A DNA stretch of 64,000 bases from positions 93,627-157,626 of the forward strand of contig NZ_JQGJ02000012.1 in NCBI RefSeq assembly GCF_000802155.2, read 5' to 3'. Origin of the DNA: Pseudomonas frederiksbergensis (GTDB lineage: Bacteria > Pseudomonadota > Gammaproteobacteria > Pseudomonadales > Pseudomonadaceae). The notes below the pieces were generated by a model. That model was given only the letters and a program-made list of their open reading frames with translations, was not told the origin of the DNA and made no database searches. The translations under genes and the position numbers were made by a program. Positions 59,899 to 64,000 of the stretch are shown here, piece after piece (position 1 is the first letter of the stretch; every line of letters starts with the position of its first letter).

Positions 59899-61992
59899 AT
59901 GGCAATCCAGGACGCCCTGAGCCAGCAGCGCACCACACATCGCCTGCTGCAACCGACCGTCAAATCGCACCTCGCCTATACGTTGCTCTGTGCCTTGGTC
60001 ATGATGGCCATGCTAAGCCTGCTGCGTGTTGCGTTGCTGGTCTACAACCGCGAGATGATCCTCGATACGCCGGCTTCCACCTTCGTCGAAGCCTTCGCCA
60101 ATGGCTTGCGCTTCGACCTGCGCCTGGTCGTTTATCTGTGCATTCCGCTGCTGCTGGCGTTGTTCAACGCGCGGGCCATGGCCGCACGCGGATTCTTTCG
60201 TTTCTGGTTGACCGTTACCTCCAGCATCGCCCTGTTCCTGGGCTTGATGGAGATGGACTTCTATCGCGAGTTCCACCAGCGCCTCAATGGCCTGGTCTTC
60301 CAGTATGTGAAGGAAGACCCGAAAACCGTAATGAGCATGCTCTGGTACGGGTTTCCCGTGGTGCGCTATCTGCTGGCCTGGGCCGGCGGCACTATCATCC
60401 TGAGCTTGGCCTTCAAGGGTGCCGACCGCGCCACGCGTCCGCGTGGACCTTTCAGCGGTGGCAGCATCGGCACACGGCAGATCGCGCCGTGGTACGGCCG
60501 TGTCGTGGTATTCATGGTCTGCTTGCTGGTAGCCGTGGCCGCAGCTCGCGGTACCCTGCGCCAAGGCCCTCCACTGCGTTGGGGCGATGTCTATACCACC
60601 GACTCGAATTTCGCCAACCAGTTGGGCCTCAATGGAACGTTGTCCCTGGTGGCGGCGGCCAAGAGCCGAATGTCCGAAGACCGAGACAATATCTGGAAAG
60701 CTACCCTCGAGCAGCCATTGGCCCAGCAGACCGTGCGGAACATGCTGTTGCTGCCGGACGATAAACTCGTCGACACCGAGACGGCCGCTGTGCGCCGCGA
60801 CTACACCCCGCCGGCCGACAAGACGCTGCCGATCAAGAACGTCGTCGTGATTCTCATGGAGAGCATGGCCGGTCACTCTGTCGGCGCCCTGGGCGCGCCG
60901 GGCAACATCACGCCTTACCTGGACACACTGTCCAAGGAAGGCTTGCTGTTCGACCGTTTCTTCTCCAACGGCACCCACACCCATCAAGGCATGTTCGCTA
61001 CCATGGCCTGCTTCCCGAACCTGCCAGGCTTCGAATACCTGATGCAGACGCCGGAAGGCAGCCACAAACTGTCGGGTCTGCCACAGTTGCTCAGCGCCCG
61101 CCAATACGACGATGTGTATGTCTATAACGGCGATTTTGCCTGGGATAACCAGTCCGGTTTCTTCAGCAGCCAAGGCATGACCACGTTCATCGGGCGTAAC
61201 GATTTCGTGAATCCGGTGTTCTCGGACCCGACCTGGGGGGTGTCCGACCAGGACATGTTCGACCGTGGCCTGATCGAACTCAAGGCCCGGGAAAACGGCA
61301 AGCCGTTCTACGCGTTGCTGCAGACGCTGTCCAACCACACGCCGTACGCATTGCCAACGCCGCTGCCGGTCGAGCCGGTCACAGACCGTGGCCGCCTGAA
61401 CGAACACCTCACTGCCATGCGTTACTCCGATTGGGCGCTGGGCCAGTTCTTCGAGAAGGCGCGCAAGGAGCCGTATTTCAAGGAAACCCTGTTCGTCGTG
61501 GTCGGCGACCATGGCTTCGGCAACGAACGCCAGATCAGCGAAATGGACCTGGGCCGCTTCAACGTGCCGATGCTGCTGATCGGGCCGGGCGTCCAGGAGA
61601 AGTTCGGCCAGCTCAATCACACCGTAGGCACCCAGGTCGATATCGTTCCGACCATCATGGGCCGGCTCGGCGGGGAAGTGCGCAACCAGTGCTGGGGCCG
61701 CGACTTGTTGAACCTGCCGCCGGGCGATACCGGCTTTGGCGTAATCAAACCGTCGGGTAGCGACCAGACCACTGCCCTGATCCACGACGATAAGGTCCTG
61801 ATGTTGCCGGAGGAAAAGTCGATGGCACCGAAGCTGTTCCGCTACCAACTGGGTGCCAACCCGCATGCAGAGATCATCCAGGATGCACCTGAAACCGCTG
61901 AGATGAAGCTCAAGCTCGAGTCGTTCCTGCAAACCGCGACCAAGAGTCTGCTGGATAACACGGCCGGGGTTATTGACGGCCAGCCGGACTGA
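59899..61992 (+). CDS. LTA synthase-like sulfatase-family membrane protein
   Basis: 697 residues. Five N-terminal membrane helices (about 20-210, e.g. YTLLCALVMMAMLSLLRVAL), then a periplasmic alkaline-phosphatase-fold domain: VVVILMESMAGHSVGALGAP (metal site Glu), THTHQGMFAT with the probable nucleophile Thr, and VVGDHGFGNERQ. This is the LtaS/MdoB/EptA superfamily; members move phosphoglycerol or phosphoethanolamine, here perhaps to periplasmic glucans (OpgB-like). The exact substrate cannot be read from sequence. ATG 59899 (MAIQDALSQQRTT) is preferred to reading from 59857. It has a strong terminator. Confidence 0.85.
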   Translation: MAIQDALSQQRTTHRLLQPTVKSHLAYTLLCALVMMAMLSLLRVALLVYNREMILDTPASTFVEAFANGLRFDLRLVVYLCIPLLLALFNARAMAARGFFRFWLTVTSSIALFLGLMEMDFYREFHQRLNGLVFQYVKEDPKTVMSMLWYGFPVVRYLLAWAGGTIILSLAFKGADRATRPRGPFSGGSIGTRQIAPWYGRVVVFMVCLLVAVAAARGTLRQGPPLRWGDVYTTDSNFANQLGLNGTLSLVAAAKSRMSEDRDNIWKATLEQPLAQQTVRNMLLLPDDKLVDTETAAVRRDYTPPADKTLPIKNVVVILMESMAGHSVGALGAPGNITPYLDTLSKEGLLFDRFFSNGTHTHQGMFATMACFPNLPGFEYLMQTPEGSHKLSGLPQLLSARQYDDVYVYNGDFAWDNQSGFFSSQGMTTFIGRNDFVNPVFSDPTWGVSDQDMFDRGLIELKARENGKPFYALLQTLSNHTPYALPTPLPVEPVTDRGRLNEHLTAMRYSDWALGQFFEKARKEPYFKETLFVVVGDHGFGNERQISEMDLGRFNVPMLLIGPGVQEKFGQLNHTVGTQVDIVPTIMGRLGGEVRNQCWGRDLLNLPPGDTGFGVIKPSGSDQTTALIHDDKVLMLPEEKSMAPKLFRYQLGANPHAEIIQDAPETAEMKLKLESFLQTATKSLLDNTAGVIDGQPD

Positions 61993-62005
61993 GAACGGCG
62001 GACAA

Positions 62006-62038
62006 TAAAAAAGAGGCCACGAGGGCCTCTTTTTTTTT
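62006..62038. terminator. Bidirectional rho-independent terminator
   Basis: AGAGGCC and GGCCTCT (62012-62018 and 62024-62030) form a hairpin preceded by six As and followed by nine Ts. It ends the sulfatase gene from the left and, read the other way, the DUF3309 gene. Confidence 0.93.
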
Positions 62039-62049
62039 GCACTTGGTAT

Positions 62050-62202
62050 TTATATCTTGCCGAGTAACAGCAAGATCAACAGCACCACCAAGACTACGCC
62101 GATGATACCGGACGGCCCGTAACCCCAACTTCTGGAGTGCGGGAAGACCGGCAGGCCACCGATCAGCAGGAGGATCAGGATGATGATAAGAATAGTGCCC
62201 AT
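62050..62202 (-). CDS. DUF3309 family small hydrophobic protein
   Basis: 50 residues: MGTILIIILILLLIGGLPVF, then PHSRSWGYGPSGIIGVVLVV and a Leu-rich end, LLILLLLGKI. Two membrane segments joined by a short loop with PHSRSWGYGPSG, the DUF3309 signature. AAGGA stands 9 bases before its ATG on the minus strand, which makes translation convincing. Such proteins are abundant stress-related membrane peptides of unknown function in Pseudomonas. It is convergent with the sulfatase gene and shares its terminator. Confidence 0.88.
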   Translation of the reverse strand: MGTILIIILILLLIGGLPVFPHSRSWGYGPSGIIGVVLVVLLILLLLGKI

Positions 62203-62489
62203 TGTTGATTTCCTTATTGGTCAGTTCGTCAGTGATGTAACTTTCAACTGCCAGCGCGCATGCGTTAAATCCGGGCGGCTTATCAAATCCGACCGTAACG
62301 TCCTGTAAAAAATTCAAAGTTTTTTGTTATTGCCGTAAAGCGTCGCTCAAAGTCCGTCACTTATGCACACGCGACACAAACCCTCCTGCGGTTTGCCCCC
62401 GCCATTCAGCACTCTGATGGAACGTGGGTCGGACCGGGTCCTTCGCTACACTCGGCCTATCTCTCCCGGAACAACAAGGCTGTTTCCCT

Positions 62490-63305
62490 ATGCAAAATCG
62501 CATGATGATCACCGGCGCCGGCTCTGGCCTGGGACGCGAAATCGCCCTGCGCTGGGCGCGCGAAGGCTGGCGCCTGGCCTTATCCGATGTCAGTGAGCCA
62601 GGCCTTCTGGAAACCCTCCGGCTGGTTCGCGAAGCGGGCGGCGACGGCTTTGTCCAACGCTGCGATGTGCGCGACTACAGCCAGCTCACCGCGTTTGCCC
62701 AAGCCTGCGAGGAAAAGTTCGGCGGCATTGACATCATCGTCAATAACGCCGGAGTGGCTTCCGGTGGATTCTTCAGCGAACTGTCGCTTGAAGATTGGGA
62801 CTGGCAGATAGCGATCAACTTGATGGGCGTGGTCAAGGGCTGCAAGGCGTTCCTGCCGCTGCTGGAAAAAAGTCGCGGAAAAATTATCAACATCGCCTCC
62901 ATGGCCGCCCTGATGCAAGGCCCTGCCATGAGCAACTACAACGTGGCCAAGGCCGGTGTGGTGGCGTTGTCGGAAAGCCTGTTGATCGAACTGGCGCAGC
63001 AGGAAATCGGTGTGCACGTGGTCTGCCCATCATTTTTCCAGACCAATTTGCTGGACTCGTTCCGTGGGCCGACTCCGGCCATGAAGGCCCAGGTGGGCAA
63101 ATTGCTGGAAAGCTCGCCCATCACTGCCGCGGACATTGCCGATTACATCTACCAGCACGTTGCCGAAGGTCAGTTCATGATCCTGCCCCACGAACAGGGG
63201 CGTGCGGCCTGGGCCATGAAGCAGAAGAATCCACAGCTGCTCTACGATGAAATGACCTCCATGGCTGACAAAATGCGCGCCAAGGCTCGACAAACCCTGA
63301 GTTGA
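62490..63305 (+). CDS. Short-chain dehydrogenase/reductase (SDR)
   Basis: 271 residues, classical SDR: nucleotide loop ITGAGSGLGREIALRW, NNAG at IIVNNAGVASGG, catalytic Ser in INIASMAALMQGPAMSNYNV and Tyr-xxx-Lys in YNVAKAG. The substrate is not evident. The SDR uses NAD(P)H; Asp in ALSDVSEP after beta-2 suggests NAD(H). The ATG 62490 is preferred to upstream codons; AAGG lies 10 bases before it. The leader (62203-62489) between this gene and the divergent DUF3309 gene holds both promoters but no clear boxes. Confidence 0.93.
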   Translation: MQNRMMITGAGSGLGREIALRWAREGWRLALSDVSEPGLLETLRLVREAGGDGFVQRCDVRDYSQLTAFAQACEEKFGGIDIIVNNAGVASGGFFSELSLEDWDWQIAINLMGVVKGCKAFLPLLEKSRGKIINIASMAALMQGPAMSNYNVAKAGVVALSESLLIELAQQEIGVHVVCPSFFQTNLLDSFRGPTPAMKAQVGKLLESSPITAADIADYIYQHVAEGQFMILPHEQGRAAWAMKQKNPQLLYDEMTSMADKMRAKARQTLS

Positions 63306-63363
63306 CCTGCCTTCCCGGCATCTATCAGGATGGTGCCTTCGTGCCTTCCTGATGGACCGCTTA

Positions 63364-63696
63364 ATGCTCAACTATCTGTGGTTTTTTCTCGCCGCGCTCT
63401 TCGAGATCGCCGGTTGCTATGCCTTCTGGATGTGGTTGCGCCAAGGCAAGAGCGCTTGGTGGATTGCACCGGCGCTGCTTAGCCTCACACTGTTCGCCCT
63501 TTTGTTGACCCGCATCGAAGCCACGTACGCTGGCCGCGCCTATGCGGCCTATGGGGGTATTTATATCGTCGCGTCCATCGGCTGGCTGGCCGTCATCGAG
63601 CGCGCGCGGCCGCTTGCTTCCGACTGGATCGGCGTGGCGCTCTGTGTGTTGGGGGCAGGGGTGATTCTGTTTGGCCCACGATTTTCCGGGCCGTGA
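63364..63696 (+). CDS. YnfA family small membrane protein
   Basis: 110 residues, four membrane helices: LWFFLAALFEIAGCYAFWMWL, IAPALLSLTLFALLLTRI, AYAAYGGIYIVASIGWLAVIE and WIGVALCVLGAGVILFGPR. UPF0060/YnfA, an SMR-like transporter family, with the family motifs FEIAGCYAFW and AYAAYGGIY. Transport function is not established. ATG 63364 is chosen with GGA 6 bases upstream; ATG 63352 is possible. It follows the SDR gene by 58 bases. Confidence 0.93.
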   Translation: MLNYLWFFLAALFEIAGCYAFWMWLRQGKSAWWIAPALLSLTLFALLLTRIEATYAGRAYAAYGGIYIVASIGWLAVIERARPLASDWIGVALCVLGAGVILFGPRFSGP

Positions 63697-63846
63697 TTTG
63701 GGGGCGATAAACGGTTTTTTGCAGGACATTTCCTTCAGCTACCGGGTTCCCTGGGTGTAGGGGATTACTGAATTAGCGCCAGTGTCTTGTGCCCGGAAAA
63801 CTGGCCGGGCATGGTCGAGGTCCAGACATTCTTAAGGACAAGAACC

Positions 63847-64000
63847 ATGCTCGTACTAAGCCGCGCTGTAGGTGAGTTGATATCCATTGGTGATGACATT
63901 ACCGTCCGCGTGCTGTCGGTCAGCGGCAGCACCGTGCGTTTCGGCGTGGAAGCACCACGACACGTCGATGTGCATCGTTCCGAAATCTACGACAAGATCC
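63847..64000 (+). CDS. CsrA/Rsm family RNA-binding regulator, 5' part (cut by window end)
   Basis: First 51 residues, running out of the window: MLVLSRAVGELISIGDDITV then RVLSVSGSTVRFGVEAPRHV and DVHRSEIYDKI. The RNA-contact residues of CsrA, Leu4, Arg6 and the Arg of VHRSEIY, are kept. It differs from RsmA/RsmE (which read MLILTR..VGE) at many positions, so it is one of the divergent CsrA paralogues. CsrA dimers bind GGA sites in leaders and block translation. AAGGA lies 8 bases before the ATG. No terminator of the preceding gene is visible. Confidence 0.92.
   Translation, partial: MLVLSRAVGELISIGDDITVRVLSVSGSTVRFGVEAPRHVDVHRSEIYDKI

Noticed and set aside
1..64000. CRISPR arrays, tRNA or rRNA genes, insertion sequences, prophage
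   Set aside because: No regularly spaced direct repeats, no cloverleaf-like or rRNA-like stretches and no transposase or integrase reading frames were seen.

Overview
The window is a chromosomal segment from a fluorescent-group Pseudomonas (P. fluorescens/P. putida/P. syringae lineage). The evidence is the gene order flgL – glycosyltransferases – fabH-like – fliC-flaG-fliDST – fleQSR – fliEFGHIJ – hsbA/hsbR/hptB – fliK – fliLMNOPQR-flhB – flhA-flhF-fleN-fliA – cheYZAB-motCD-parA-parP-cheW – ccmABCDEFGHI, together with high GC, Pseudomonas-type REP palindromes, the fleQ/fleSR hierarchy and a csrA/rsm-type gene. No rRNA, tRNA, CRISPR array, insertion sequence or prophage was seen.

Layout. 1-2.5 kb: 3' part of flgK, then flgL (hook-filament junction). 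2.6-10.6 kb: a flagellin glycosylation island with two very large multi-domain glycosyltransferases and a ketoacyl-ACP synthase III homologue; the first glycosyltransferase is broken by a one-base deletion in a G tract. 10.7-14.5 kb: flagellin fliC, flaG, fliD, fliS, fliT. 14.6-18.8 kb: master regulator fleQ and the two-component pair fleS/fleR. 19.0-24.8 kb: fliEFGHIJ (MS ring, switch, export ATPase). 24.9-27.3 kb: the HptB-HsbR-HsbA partner-switching module. 27.4-34.4 kb: fliK, fliLMNOPQR and flhB. 34.6-39.8 kb: flhA, flhF, fleN, fliA. 39.9-49.0 kb: chemotaxis signalling core with the second stator (motCD) and polar array positioning genes (ParA-like, ParP-like), cheW and a DUF2802 protein. 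49.1-51.0 kb, minus strand: a FliK-like protein followed by a free-standing FlhB C-terminal-domain protein. 51.2-58.1 kb: complete cytochrome c maturation operon ccmABCDEFGHI. 58.1-64 kb: a small lipoprotein, spermidine synthase, an LTA-synthase-like sulfatase, a 50-residue DUF3309 protein (minus strand), an SDR oxidoreductase, a YnfA-family membrane protein and the 5' part of a csrA paralogue.

Regulation visible in the DNA fits the four-tier Pseudomonas flagellar hierarchy. There are sigma-54 -24/-12 elements (GG-N10-GC) in front of fleSR, fliE, fliK, fliL and flhA, and sigma-28 (FliA) elements in front of fliC, fliS and, less expectedly, the parP-like gene. FleQ with RpoN would start the class II operons, FleS/FleR the later sigma-54 genes, and FliA (freed by FlgM, which is not in the window) the filament and chemotaxis genes. 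FlhF and FleN set polar position and number.

Most interesting points: the flagellin keeps serines at all six positions reported as glycosylated in P. syringae flagellin, next to a glycosylation island whose first transferase is frameshifted in a G6 run; CheA carries four copies of an acidic/aromatic motif in its linker, in an operon with ParP; and a FliK-like/FlhB-C gene pair lies convergent to the chemotaxis operon.
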